Notes: generated by a model not told the origin, from the letters alone. Counted from the stretch's first letter, positions 1-11,312 are shown. The stretch: 64,000 nt of DNA from Tritrichomonas musculus (GCA_039105265.1 JAPFFF010000024.1:868001-932000); one strand, 5' to 3'. Program-made: numbers and translations.

Positions 1-1593
1 CGAGCACTCAAAGAAGCAGCATTTCCCGATCGACACGAGTGAAGAATTATACTCGAATGTGATCTTCTTGAGTGCCTTGCATTTCCCGAATGCGAAGTTT
101 CCGATTGACTTCACTGAAGCAGGAATTTCAATCTCTTTCAAGAAAACCATACCATAAAACATGCCGTTATTCAAACTTAGAAAAGATGCTGGCTTTTTGA
201 ATACGATTTCCTCCAGGTGGGGACATTGAGTGAAGATGTTTGGTTCGAAACTCTTCACTTTGTTATAAATGACTAATTTTGTCGCATAAGGACTTTTCCA
301 TAAATAGCGACTGTCAACAATTTGTTGATCCCCTAAAAACTCAATGTTGATTACATCTCGATATTCTTGTGCAACAACATCAAAACCATAATATCCTCTA
401 CCATAGGCGTATTTAACCATTCCTGCGACATCTACGTTGTTCATTCTCATTGCCACTTTGTAAGCTTCATTCAAAGATGAGTAATCAGAAGGCAGATTTT
501 CATAGAAGAGTTCATAAATGTCATTCTTGCAGATGTAATAAAAGACAGACTTATTGATCGTCGTAGGAAAATACTCAAAATTCAGCCATCTGACACTTTT
601 GTCCAAATTTGGATCGGACACGAAATTGTTCTTGAAATACTCACTCAAATGGAAGGAGTGACACTTCAATGTTTCGTCAAAAGAAAGCTGATTGAAATAT
701 TCAACAGAGAGATCTTCTTTGTCAACAAACTCTTCAACATGATGAATCATGTCTGCGTTATTTGAATGAATTGCAAACTTCATCAATGACGGTTGAACTT
801 TGACATTATTCATTCTCAAAAAGTTGAAGATTTTGACAGAACCGTAAAAGGCAGCATACTCAATTAACGTGGGCAATATTTTTTTGTTTAATAATGGATT
901 CGTCTCAAAAATTGATCGTTGAATACGACCGTTTAATTGAATGCAGTTTTTGGTAGCATATTCAATAAATTTATCAACTGAATCTTCACGAATTAGCTCA
1001 CAGATTGTCCTGGGGTTTTCACCTTTTAATCGTTCTTTCTCAAAAAGTGGAATATTTGCTGGGTTTTGGATATCTATTTTTTCAATGTAATATATTTTAC
1101 CGCCGATCGATTTGTGATCTTTCTTCCGTAGAAATGGCTGGATTTCCGGAAAGAGATATTCAGCCATGCATTGTTGGTAGTGCCTATTCTTCTCCCTGTA
1201 AAATAATAATCTATCTACCATTTGTTGATCTATTTCTATGATCTTGTTTTGAATGAGAAAAAGAAGAATTTGCTTGTTGTTCTTAAAAGAAATGAATATA
1301 TCAGTAGATGACATGTTTTTCTTGATTGGTACTTGAATTTCTATCAATAACTTTTTAATTTTTTGGAAAAATTTCGGAGTTCTATGATGATTATTTGCTA
1401 TATTGTTGATCATTATAAGAATTTCTTTGTGTGATCCAATATAATCATGATATTTTGTGGGATCTTTGAAATATTGAAGTAAATCTTGAAATTGCTCATC
1501 ATTGCTGCTTTCTTCTTCATTATCGTCTTCTATATAGCGAATAATCTTTTCTTGAATTTCTTTTTTTTTGCTTACGTAGCTGCTATTTTTCAT
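1..1593 (-). CDS. DUF3447 - BspA-like LRR_5 protein, C-terminus beyond the window
   Basis: The frame is open from the ATG at 1593 to the window edge, giving at least 531 residues. Residues 1-330 are the trichomonad DUF3447/ankyrin-like region: an acidic N-terminal helix, then GENPRTICELIRED and LIEYAAFYGSVKIFNFL, which match the two other DUF3447 genes here (18.1-19.3 and 27.4-28.5 kb). From about residue 440 it passes into LRR_5 (BspA/TpLRR) repeats, for example KEIEIPASVKSIGNFAFGKC. Function is unknown; LRR_5 proteins of this family are proposed surface or scaffold adhesins. No signal peptide or membrane segment is visible in the part seen. Unlike its two paralogues, the reading frame runs through the DUF3447/next-domain junction without interruption. 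Confidence 0.85.
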   Translation of the reverse strand, partial: MKNSSYVSKKKEIQEKIIRYIEDDNEEESSNDEQFQDLLQYFKDPTKYHDYIGSHKEILIMINNIANNHHRTPKFFQKIKKLLIEIQVPIKKNMSSTDIFISFKNNKQILLFLIQNKIIEIDQQMVDRLLFYREKNRHYQQCMAEYLFPEIQPFLRKKDHKSIGGKIYYIEKIDIQNPANIPLFEKERLKGENPRTICELIREDSVDKFIEYATKNCIQLNGRIQRSIFETNPLLNKKILPTLIEYAAFYGSVKIFNFLRMNNVKVQPSLMKFAIHSNNADMIHHVEEFVDKEDLSVEYFNQLSFDETLKCHSFHLSEYFKNNFVSDPNLDKSVRWLNFEYFPTTINKSVFYYICKNDIYELFYENLPSDYSSLNEAYKVAMRMNNVDVAGMVKYAYGRGYYGFDVVAQEYRDVINIEFLGDQQIVDSRYLWKSPYATKLVIYNKVKSFEPNIFTQCPHLEEIVFKKPASFLSLNNGMFYGMVFLKEIEIPASVKSIGNFAFGKCKALKKITFEYNSSLVSIGKCCFFECS

Positions 1594-1862
1594 CTATAAT
1601 ATTTATGAAAAAGTTAATTTTGACAAAACTTTTTGATTACAGTCCAATCCCTCGGTAAGGTATCAATTTAGTGGTTACGGTGTTTTCTGACAGTATTCTG
1701 ATTAAAATAAAAAAAAGAATAGTATGTTTATAAATATTATATGATATAAAGCATAAATTTGATATCATTTTTTCTGACAATGCTTCTTGGTTACTAAAAT
1801 TGAAAGGGTAACCACTTATGAACACTACGGTATATAAAATTTTTAAAATGTGTTCAGCATTT
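1594..1862. other. AT-rich intergenic stretch, no gene seen
   Basis: The stretch separates the DUF3447 gene from two lone ankyrin units. A 62-codon minus-strand frame here has no domain and a random-looking composition, so I do not call it a gene. Confidence 0.4.
1604..1608 (-). promoter_or_regulatory. Initiator-like element (TCATA)
   Basis: TCATA on the minus strand fits the trichomonad Initiator TCA+1Y(T/A). Its A+1 lies 13 bases upstream of the ATG at 1593, the usual short 5' UTR distance. Confidence 0.5.
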
Positions 1863-2143
1863 AATAGTACTCCATTGATTGCAGCATCATTGAAAGGACA
1901 TACAAAAATTATTCAATTTTTATTAGCACAAATTAACATTAATTGTAAAGACATTTTAGTACTAAAATATTCATGATATTCAAAATCTTATTTTTTCATG
2001 ATATTCAATTTTATAATCATTTTTGGAATTCGAATGTTACATTTAATATGACACCACTGATTTTTGCGTCGTTAAAAGGTCATATCGAAATAGTACAACA
2101 ATTATTATCACAACCAGAAATAATTATATACTTTTCATTATAA
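1863..2143 (+). pseudogene. Two isolated ankyrin-repeat units
   Basis: Two coding-like islands encode single ankyrin helix pairs. The first, 1863-1955, reads NSTPLIAASLKGHTKIIQFL and ends in Asn-x-x-x-Ile (ATT followed by T). The second, 2045-2143, reads NMTPLIFASLKGHIEIVQQL and ends at a TAA. Between them lie about 90 bases with stops. Neither has its own start. They resemble the spaced units of the arrays at 9.4-11.3 and 16.1-18.1 kb, and may be a remnant of such an array. Confidence 0.55.
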
Positions 2144-3656
2144 GTATTTAATATAATTATTTCTTTTATTTTGAATAATAATGATATATTATCAAGAAAA
2201 TGATGGATTTTAATTTAAATATAATATTTTATTTTTCCTCATATTCTGATTTTATATAAAGAAGTAATTAGATATTCAAAAAAAAAAAAAAAAAAAAAAT
2301 TACCACAACAACAAAATAATACTTTAGCAATAATGATTATGAATTTATAAACAAAACTTTTAGGCACAAAAATAACCTACACATTTAAACAAAATGTGAT
2401 GTAAAAAAGTAAAGATTAAGTTTTTAAAAGAAAATGGAAACAGAAGCATTTAATAAAAAATGAGTGTATATACTGATGACAGATGAAGTATATATTGTTG
2501 ATGATTTGTTTATCATCAAGCCAAAATTTAATCAATAAAAATAAAAACAAAACAAAAAATTTAATCAATAAAAATTTGACTAAAGTGAACATGCAATCCA
2601 AGCAATTAATGAAAGAAATTACATCACTTTGGAAGGTTTACAATTTAATTTGATTTGAACAAAATAAAATTTCTGAATATTCATTTAATGAAAAACCATA
2701 TTATCATGCGATTTAATCTTAATCATCATTTATTTATAAAGACACACACCTTAATATCAGGATTGCTATTTTGTTTTCAAATGAAAATAATTTTCATGCT
2801 AATTTTATGTTTGAAAAAAATAATAACGTTTAAAAGTTACGTTAAAAAAGTGATGTAGAAAAAAATTCTATAGTAAAGTTATATGAAAACAAACTATAGA
2901 ATTTTTTCATATCAATTTTTTGAAATAAAAAATCTTATATTTATATAAATTTCATTTGTTTATCAAGTTTTGAAATTATTTGATGAGCATGTAATTTTTT
3001 TTTATTGAAATTTGCTTGGTTAATAACTTTTTGTGATCTTTGAATTTTGTAAAAAACTTTTCATAAATAAATTTTACAAATAAAATTAATATTTATATAT
3101 ATATATTATTTTTATTTAATTTAAACTTATAAATTATGTAATTATTGATAATATATTTTTAAAAAAAAAAAGTATGAAAAGATATTTTAAATTTTTATAT
3201 TTTAGCACATACTTTTCAAAATTTTTTACATTCTTTTAAAATTCAATATTTTGTGATCGAGATGATTGCTTCAATTTTAATATTTCAAACAATAAATACT
3301 TTATAAAAAACATAAATCAAAATATTTATTTGATTTTTGATTTTAGCACACAATTGAATTAAATATATAATTTTGATAGTTCTTCAAAAAATAAAAATAT
3401 CTTTTCAATTTTCAATAAACAGATTTTTTACTAAATTGACCTATATCAAAATATAACTTAGAAAATGCAAATTTACATTTATATTTTATTTTCTAATTAA
3501 TATATTAATTTTATAAAACCTAAAATTTTCTTTATTAAAATGAAATCTTGAAAGAAAAACGCATTTTTGTTTTCAAAAAAATTGCTTCAATATTTTAAAA
3601 AATTCGATTAAAATTAAAATAGGAAGTGAAAAAAATTATCACCTTAATCCATATAT
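2144..3656. other. Long AT-rich intergenic region, no gene seen
   Basis: It contains an A tract of about 22 bases near 2278-2299 and several short reading frames with no recognisable domain. I see no RNA gene. No perfect Initiator lies next to the ATG at 3657; the nearest resemblance, TCACC near 3640, fails the last position. Confidence 0.4.
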
Positions 3657-6600
3657 ATGAATTATGTGCCCGGATCTTCTGTTATGCCTTTTGAAAGTAG
3701 TTCTCGAATATCAAGACAAACAAACAACGTAGTACAGACAAGAGAAGATTCGCTTGTGTTTATGTCTGCTTCTTTATTTGATAATTTTTTTACGATTATC
3801 GATGAGCTTCAAAGATTCTCACCGCCAAATTCTGTATTTGTCATTATCCAAATTATTATTTCTTTATACCTATTTTATTTTGCATCTTTTTTTCCTTTTT
3901 TAAAGGGCAAATGGAATTTTTCATATTATCCAGATAAATCATTAAGATATTTATGTTATCCTATTGATTTGGGATTAGGAGATTCAGATATTTTTTATGG
4001 TGGAATTGTCTCATATTTTATTTTAATTTTTTGCGCAATTATTTTCCTTTATTTAATGATTATCATTCTATATTATCAAAGATACAAAATATTTCCTAGA
4101 AAAAATGTTCATATTATACGTTTTATAATATCATTCATTATTCCGATACTATTATATCCATCATGTTACAATATTGGCTTCTCATATAATTCAATTTTTG
4201 TGAAAAATATTTCAACCATAAATGATACCACAAAAGATGAATTTTCAAATATCAAATCAGTTGAAAACAAAACATTTTACATTACATCAACTGTTTTCGG
4301 TTTTTTATTTTATTTCATTTTAATTTCTATATATTATATTGATATTATGTTTCGCTCCTCTACCTCATATATTGAAAATACAGCACTTTCAATGTGGGAT
4401 GGTAAACCACTTTTTCTGAGTATATTTGGTAGTACATTAAATATTATATTCAGTACTTTAATCAATAGATTTCCTTCTTGGGCGAACTATTTTTTAATAT
4501 CATGTTATTTAGTATACAATTTTTTTATTTGTTACCAAATTATTTATTTTCCAATGATTAAACAATGGATGAATGTTATTTTTTTCACATTTGTTAGTTC
4601 AAGCATTTTCTCCTCATTTTTCCAACTTTTCCCAATAAAATCAACTTATCGTTTTTATATTCCAATAGGAATTTTCATAATCCATTTTCCAATTGTTTAT
4701 TTCATCTTTCGAATCATTCGCAATCGCGTTGTAATTGATGACATTGAAACAGCGAATATCAGCACCGAAAAACGAGCACTTCGTTATCTTCGTCTCACAA
4801 TTGCTGACAGATGCACTGATTTTGTGTCGTTCAGGTGGATTAAGCCGATGAACCAGAAGAGCACGACGAACCTGTTAACACAAATGGCGCAAATCATTTC
4901 TTTTTTCCCTTCAGAATCACAAAATTTGACATTTTACATATCACTTTTGGCAAAAAAAAGTGATCTTTCACTTCACCAACGATTCTTATTTTATCAAATC
5001 CGACGTGTTCATATTCTTAGGCAGTCTAATACGTCTAGAGAGCTTAATGATGATCTCTATTCAATTTCCAAGGTAACAAATCAATCGATTCTTTCTTTCT
5101 CTCAATTTTTGATAAAGATCATTGATGAAAGGCATGAATTGACAATTGACAGTTTAAATAGTCTCGTCAAATTGAATCGTTTAACAGATTCTTTGTATCA
5201 TGAAGCAATGTCACGATACCCCAACAATTCTAAGCTGATTTACTCTTTTGCAAAGTATGTAATTGAATGTCATGCAGACTTTAAAAAAGGAATTTCTCTT
5301 TATCACGAAGCACAAATGATTGAGAGGGGCCGAAAAACAACTATTGATTATGCTTTTCAGTCGATGGTAAATATCTTCCCTTCCTATTTGTGGAATAGAG
5401 TGCTTGATCATAAAGGAAAGAATATTATTAATAGAAAACGATCAAAATCTGGAAGTTCAATGTCATTTGACTCAATGCATAACGATAAAAATAATGACTT
5501 TTCTGACACTGACCTAGAATCGAATGAAAAAATAGGATCAAGTGTTTTGAAAAAACCTAAATTGCGATTTGCACTTAAAAAAGCAGTTAGTAACATGAAT
5601 TCTAAAGGAATTATCATATTGACCTTAAGTACAATATTTCAGTTTTTACTTAGTTTAATCATTTCTATTGTTGTGTTAGTTTACGCATCTGGCTTCTTGG
5701 CAAGTCGTAGAATTAATTATGAGAATATTGTTCAGATTGGTGTTGTTAGAAAAAGTATTGATTTGTCGCTTTTTCGAATGGCTAAGTTATGGTCAAGAAA
5801 CCTCAATTTAAGTCCAAAACAAAGTGATATAACATCATCATTAGGCCCTGAAATATCATTAGAAGAATTTAATAACATTACAGTTGATCTAAAAATAGCA
5901 CTTGTAAATGATGTGTTAACATCAATCAAAGAAATTGAAACACTTGGAAGGCTGTTAAGTGAAGTCAAATATTCTGATTCAATTGTTTTGAATGACACAT
6001 ATACAATTAATTTTGATCAATTTCACAATATCTCGTTTTGTAGTCCAAAAGAACAAAAGAAAGTTCAATCAATGACATCATTGCGGTATTTTTCATTGTA
6101 TTTATTGGATCAGATTGCATATGTTGCCAGTTTTCCTTCACTTTATTCAGATCCAACAAAATGGAAGGATGACAAATGCATATGCGAAGTAATTTCAAAC
6201 ATGAACAGTATCATAAATTTATTGAATGATCAATCAACATTCCTTGTCTATAAAGAAGAAGAGTACTCAAACACAGTCGATAAACAGGTGATTTTCTTTT
6301 TTTGTATTGCAATTCCTCTAGCTTTTGCAGGCTATATCATCCTTTTCATTGCTGGCTTCGCAAAGATGAATTATGAATTCAAGCAAATATTTGATGTGCT
6401 GAGTTTGCTTCCAATTAAAATTTACAAAGAAGCAAGTCAACCAATTGCATTACTCCAATTAGAAGAAGAACAATCACAAGAATCATCAGTTTTTCAAATT
6501 GAAAATTCAAACTGTCAAAAGATGATAATTATATCTCCTGTTGTGATTGGTTCAGTTGCTATTATTTGCTGTTTGGCGAGCTTTTTTTATTTGATTCTTG

Positions 6601-9041
6601 ACACCAACACAAATTTTAACAATCTTGTAAAATGGCTTGAAATTGGATCACGTCGAACTCCTCTGCTAATTGAAACAATCACAAATTGTATTTTATCAGG
6701 CATTTTCGGTTATGTTGGTGACACTAATTATAGCTCACATGTTGATCATTTGAATATTGTTTACAATTATTCTCAACGATTATTATATCTGCATAAAGAA
6801 TTAATTTGGGGATCTGAAACATCAACTTCGTGCAATAATTTTAGTGAAAAATTGGATTATCTTCATTTTACCAATACATGTGCAATTAATTATAAAGGCG
6901 ATTCTTTTAGAGTTAACTATCGTTGTCTTTCATTAGACCAACAGATAATGACTTTTAATAAATTTGCTAAAGACTTTTATTTGACAATGCTTTATGCCCA
7001 ATTAAATAGTAATGAAAGCCATTCATCTGATATTAATCTAGCTTTTTTAAATATATTAAATGGATATGAAACAATAAATCTTCATTTCCTAGGAATTACT
7101 TATTTGCTTCCAAAACTTGAAGCAGCTCAAGATATTCTTAATATTGGTATCAACCTGAAAATTAGCCAATTAAAGAAATATTCAATAATCATTTCTTTAT
7201 GTACCTTGGCAATAGAATTTATCATTTTTATTATCAACTTGTTTATTATTAATAATTTAAAGGAAGAGTTCAATATTGTGAGAATTTTGATTGCACGATT
7301 ACCACCTATTTCTGTTGTTCAGAATCAATCATTAGTTGAGTTAATGACAGGTCAATTTGAGTCAAAAGTATTTAAAAATCTGACACCTTTAAATGTACAT
7401 ATTACTAATAATCCCAGCCCAATTATAACATTCAATAAAAATGGTCAGATCCAATTTATCAATTATTCTACTTCTAAACTTTTTGGACTATCCAGAGAAC
7501 AACTTTATCAATCTAATTTATTAGCAATCATTAATACAGATGATTACTATTTGATAAAAGAAAAATGCAAAAGAAACAATGAATTCAAAGAGATTCAAAA
7601 ATCAAAAGAAAAAAATTACAGCAGCATCATTGATAACTATAATGATAATCAAAATCTATTAGCTCTAGAATCATTGTTACTAAAGAATGATAATGATAGC
7701 ATTGATTTGAATAAAAATGATGACAATGACCAAACATCTACTGAAAAAATTGACCTTTTCAAAGAACCTTGCAAGATCACAATTGTTGGTATTAAAAATG
7801 ATGGTACAAAATTAATTTTGTCTGCGGTTTTAACTTATTTACCTGCACCAGATGATGCTTATGTTCTTATTTTAAATGATCAAACACAGCAATATATAAA
7901 TCTAGAAGAGATTAAAAGGGCCAAACTAAAGATAATAGACTTAATTGAGCATGTTCTTCCTCTACAAATATCGCAAAATGTAAATATTACTGAAAATATT
8001 TCATTTTCAATTAGACAAGTTACTGTTATAACAATTAAGATTCTTAACTTGAATGATACTTTTTCTAGTTTAACAAGTGTGCAAGCTATAAGAAGTATGA
8101 CAGAGCTGTTCACTTCATTTGATAATCAGCTTGTCAATTATCAAACACTTACAAAATCAACCGTCATGTCTGGCTCATATCAAGTTATTGGAGGATTGTT
8201 CAATAGCAATTCAATAAGGGCTTATTCACCTCAAACACATGAAATGAATGAAAATATAATAATTGAAAATAATATGAAAGAAAATGATTTTAATAATAAT
8301 ACACAGAGAGATGATAATGAAATTATTAATGTTCTTGATAACAACAATGAAATTAATGATCAGAAATATTACAATGAAGATGAATATAACAGCCAAAAGT
8401 TTGGAACGATTATCACAAACATAAATAATTTCAGTAATATGAGTAACATCATCCAAGGCAGTAGTTTTAGCGACAGTATTAGTAGCAGCAGCGGATTCAA
8501 AGAAATTGTCCCTTCTTATAACGAGTGTAGTTCTGAAAACAACACAAGCTCCAATCTTGGCATTCTCAAACACGACTCAAAAATGAGAATTGTTCACAGT
8601 AGAAATAGTATCTATGATATAAGCCAATTTCACAATGTTCAAAATGTTTTTATAATTGATGTTGTGCTGGATTCATTAAATTTCGCGTTTGACATCCTTG
8701 AAGCAACTGACAATTTGAACAATGCGACAGGATCAAATTTCATAATTGGAGTTGGAATCAATATTGGTGGGCCTGTGACAGCTGGAACTCTGGGAAAAGA
8801 GAGAATGCAATTTGAAGTCATTGGAGAAGCTATTAAGAATAGTCATATCATTAGTAATTTTGCTGAATCAGGATCTGTTCTTATCACTTCTGAAATTTAT
8901 GATATGATCAAAGAAATTCCTGATTTGAAAAAGAATTTTGCTTTCTCGTCATATAAGAAATTGAACTTGCTTCATATGAAGAAAACAGACTCATTTGTTG
9001 TCAAATTGGTTGATAATATAAATGACCAGCAAGAAGAATAA
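3657..9041 (+). CDS. Polytopic PAS - class III nucleotidyl cyclase-like protein, probably catalytically degenerate
   Basis: A 1794-residue protein of the large trichomonad adenylate/guanylate cyclase-like family. About eight membrane segments lie in residues 50-370. A soluble stretch (about 375-650) is followed by more membrane spans near 655-690, 880-905, 965-990 and 1175-1200. A PAS domain begins near 1246 (NVHITNNPSPIITFNKNGQI). A class III cyclase fold occupies about 1410-1780. In the cyclase the FxDI metal-binding Asp aligns with Lys1461 (VTVITIKIL), and the Asp of the IGD motif aligns with Gly1506 (VMSGSYQVIGG). Asn1728 of the VIGEAIKN motif is kept. The family makes cAMP/cGMP at the plasma membrane, but loss of both metal ligands suggests this member is a pseudocyclase, perhaps a sensor or dimer partner. 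An Asn-rich insert lies at about 1530-1590. Confidence 0.85.
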   Translation: MNYVPGSSVMPFESSSRISRQTNNVVQTREDSLVFMSASLFDNFFTIIDELQRFSPPNSVFVIIQIIISLYLFYFASFFPFLKGKWNFSYYPDKSLRYLCYPIDLGLGDSDIFYGGIVSYFILIFCAIIFLYLMIIILYYQRYKIFPRKNVHIIRFIISFIIPILLYPSCYNIGFSYNSIFVKNISTINDTTKDEFSNIKSVENKTFYITSTVFGFLFYFILISIYYIDIMFRSSTSYIENTALSMWDGKPLFLSIFGSTLNIIFSTLINRFPSWANYFLISCYLVYNFFICYQIIYFPMIKQWMNVIFFTFVSSSIFSSFFQLFPIKSTYRFYIPIGIFIIHFPIVYFIFRIIRNRVVIDDIETANISTEKRALRYLRLTIADRCTDFVSFRWIKPMNQKSTTNLLTQMAQIISFFPSESQNLTFYISLLAKKSDLSLHQRFLFYQIRRVHILRQSNTSRELNDDLYSISKVTNQSILSFSQFLIKIIDERHELTIDSLNSLVKLNRLTDSLYHEAMSRYPNNSKLIYSFAKYVIECHADFKKGISLYHEAQMIERGRKTTIDYAFQSMVNIFPSYLWNRVLDHKGKNIINRKRSKSGSSMSFDSMHNDKNNDFSDTDLESNEKIGSSVLKKPKLRFALKKAVSNMNSKGIIILTLSTIFQFLLSLIISIVVLVYASGFLASRRINYENIVQIGVVRKSIDLSLFRMAKLWSRNLNLSPKQSDITSSLGPEISLEEFNNITVDLKIALVNDVLTSIKEIETLGRLLSEVKYSDSIVLNDTYTINFDQFHNISFCSPKEQKKVQSMTSLRYFSLYLLDQIAYVASFPSLYSDPTKWKDDKCICEVISNMNSIINLLNDQSTFLVYKEEEYSNTVDKQVIFFFCIAIPLAFAGYIILFIAGFAKMNYEFKQIFDVLSLLPIKIYKEASQPIALLQLEEEQSQESSVFQIENSNCQKMIIISPVVIGSVAIICCLASFFYLILDTNTNFNNLVKWLEIGSRRTPLLIETITNCILSGIFGYVGDTNYSSHVDHLNIVYNYSQRLLYLHKELIWGSETSTSCNNFSEKLDYLHFTNTCAINYKGDSFRVNYRCLSLDQQIMTFNKFAKDFYLTMLYAQLNSNESHSSDINLAFLNILNGYETINLHFLGITYLLPKLEAAQDILNIGINLKISQLKKYSIIISLCTLAIEFIIFIINLFIINNLKEEFNIVRILIARLPPISVVQNQSLVELMTGQFESKVFKNLTPLNVHITNNPSPIITFNKNGQIQFINYSTSKLFGLSREQLYQSNLLAIINTDDYYLIKEKCKRNNEFKEIQKSKEKNYSSIIDNYNDNQNLLALESLLLKNDNDSIDLNKNDDNDQTSTEKIDLFKEPCKITIVGIKNDGTKLILSAVLTYLPAPDDAYVLILNDQTQQYINLEEIKRAKLKIIDLIEHVLPLQISQNVNITENISFSIRQVTVITIKILNLNDTFSSLTSVQAIRSMTELFTSFDNQLVNYQTLTKSTVMSGSYQVIGGLFNSNSIRAYSPQTHEMNENIIIENNMKENDFNNNTQRDDNEIINVLDNNNEINDQKYYNEDEYNSQKFGTIITNINNFSNMSNIIQGSSFSDSISSSSGFKEIVPSYNECSSENNTSSNLGILKHDSKMRIVHSRNSIYDISQFHNVQNVFIIDVVLDSLNFAFDILEATDNLNNATGSNFIIGVGINIGGPVTAGTLGKERMQFEVIGEAIKNSHIISNFAESGSVLITSEIYDMIKEIPDLKKNFAFSSYKKLNLLHMKKTDSFVVKLVDNINDQQEE

Positions 9042-9366
9042 ATATCGGGGCCTCCAAATATAAAGAAATTTCAATTGCAACTTAAAATTATTTATTTACA
9101 TATCTTTTTTAGAAGAGAAACAGTTTTAATTTATTTTATGATTTACTTTTTATAATATTATTAATTAGTATTAAATGTCTTTATTAATTGCTTATATAAA
9201 ATATTAGGGATGTCTCCAAAAAAAAATCATTTTTAACAAATTATTTTTAATTGCATTTTTTTACATATTCAATGAAATTAAAATAATATAAATTAATAGT
9301 AAAATTTAATATTATTTGTTATAATGAAATTGTAATTCAATATTTATGAAATTATATTGATATGCT
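9042..9366. other. AT-rich spacer between the cyclase gene and the ankyrin array
   Basis: No coding or RNA feature is visible. The segment resembles the spacers within the array that follows. Confidence 0.35.
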
Positions 9367-11202
9367 CATGAATCAACGTTACATATTGCGATTCAACAAA
9401 AAAGTATTGAAATTGTTAAACTTTTATTATCTTGTGAAAGATTTGATATCAACCTTCCATTCATTTGATACATCATTTATCATCGAATTTCAAAATATTT
9501 ATTTAATTCAATTTCAAATTTTTTTAGAATTATGTTTTTAAAAAGTAATATATTTTATACAATTTCAATTTAAAATATTTAAATATGTTTTTTTAACTTC
9601 TATTTCATGAAATTCTTAAATTTGATAATTATAATATTTGAAATCATTAATTTAAATGAAATTATAATATAATATTTTATGAGGTAATATTATATATTCA
9701 TAAATCAGCATTACATATTGCAATTGATGAAAAAAATGTTGAAATTGTTAAACTTTAATTATCATGTGAAAGATTTGATATCAGTTTTCCATTCATTTGA
9801 TACATTATTTATAATCAAATTTCAAAATATTTTATTTAATTCAATTTCAGAAATTTTATTTTTAACTCGATTTTAAATTGTTTGTTTAAATGATATTCTA
9901 AATATGTTTTTATGGAATTATTATTTTTCTTTTGAATTATATTTTAAGCTTAAATTCAATAAAATTCCAATAATAATACAATTTCATATTATTCTCATTA
10001 ATGAAATTGTAATTCAATATTTATGAAATTATATTATATATTCATAAATCAATATTACATACTGCAATTGATGAAAAAAACGTTGAAATTGTTAAACTTT
10101 TATTATCTTGCGATAGATATGATGTCAATCAATCATCCATTTGATATATCATTTATCATCCAATTTCAAAATATTTTATTTAATTCAATTTCAAAAACTT
10201 TATTTTTAATTCAATTTTTATTTATTTTAATTGTATTATCAAATGAATATTTTATGATATTCTGATTAAATAAATTCATAGAATTTTATATTTAATTTAA
10301 ATAAAATTATAAAAAGTATTTTCAATATAATTCACTAAAATCTATTTGAATATAATTTCAATTCAATATTTATTAAATTATATTTTATATTCCTAAATCA
10401 GCGTTACATATTGCGATTCAACAAGAAAACGTTGAAATTGTTAAACTTCTATTATCATGTGAAAGATTTGATATAAATCAATTATCCATTTGATACATCA
10501 TTTATCATCGAATTTCAAAATTCTTTATTTTATTCAATTTCAAAAATTTTATTTTTAATACAATTTTTATTTATTTTAATTATATTATCAAATAAGTATT
10601 TTTATAATATTTTGATTGAACGAATTTATAGAATTTTATATTTAATTTAAATAAAATTATAAAAAGTGTTTTCAATACTATTCAATAAAACCTATTTGAA
10701 TATAATTTCAATTCAATATTTATGAAATTATATTTTATATTCATGAATCAGCATTACATGTTGCAATTGAAAGAAAAAATGTTGAAATTGTTAAACTTTT
10801 ATTATCATGTGAAAGATTTGATTTCAATTTTCCACTCATTTGATACATCATTTATCATCGAATTTCAAAATTATTTTAAATTCAATTTCATAAATTTTAT
10901 TTTGAATTTAATTACAAAAAATTTATTTTTAACTCAATTTTACTTCAATATTTTTTATTACGTTTCATTGTAATTATTTCATTTCATTATATATTTTTTT
11001 ATGACATTTTTATTTTATTTTTTAAAATTCTTAAAGTTAATACAGTCGAATTTTCAATTTATAAAATTATATATATATATGTTAATGAATCAGTGTTAAC
11101 CATTGCAAGTAATCAGGAAGATATTGAAATAATTAAACTTTTATTATCATGTGCTAAGATTAAAAAAAATTGTAATATTTTATATTATTCATTTAAATGA
11201 AA
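9367..11202 (+). repeat. Array of six single ankyrin units at about 340-bp spacing
   Basis: Each unit encodes one 33-residue ankyrin repeat of the type HESTLHIAIQQKSIEIVKLL, ending Asp-Ile-Asn-x-x-x-Ile. Units lie at about 9367-9465, 9699-9797, 10043-10141, 10392-10490, 10742-10840 and 11084-11179, so the period is 332-350 bp. In the first five the Ile codon ATT is followed at once by an in-frame TGA. Unit 2 also has an internal TAA (TTTAATTATC where the others have TTTTATTATC). Spacers are AT-rich, full of stops and partly conserved between units (for example TGATACATCATTTATCATCG just after each unit), so whole 340-bp blocks were duplicated. There is no start codon or DUF3447 head. It could be an exon array, a fossil gene, or a cassette store. 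Confidence 0.75.
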
Positions 11203-11213
11203 TTTTTATTAGT

Positions 11214-11312
11214 ATTTATGATGTTGATATTTTAAAAGAAATTCTAGAAAATGAAATCATTCCTTGTGATTCATCGTCTAAACACACTTTAGAAATAGAG
11301 GTATTCAAGTAA
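11214..11312 (+). pseudogene. Possible terminal coding module of the ankyrin array
   Basis: After the sixth ankyrin unit a short open stretch reads IYDVDILKEILENEIIPCD and continues to EIEVFK and a TAA at 11310-11312. Its composition is coding-like and differs from the spacers. It follows a TTTTTATTAG tract. I infer it may be the last coding block of whatever gene the array belongs or belonged to; I do not recognise a domain. Confidence 0.35.

Noticed and set aside
1005-1241. 78-codon plus-strand frame
   Set aside because: Antisense to the continuous DUF3447-LRR frame that runs off the left edge.
8226-8573. 115-codon minus-strand frame within the cyclase gene
   Set aside because: It is the antisense shadow of the Asn-rich insert of the cyclase-like protein.
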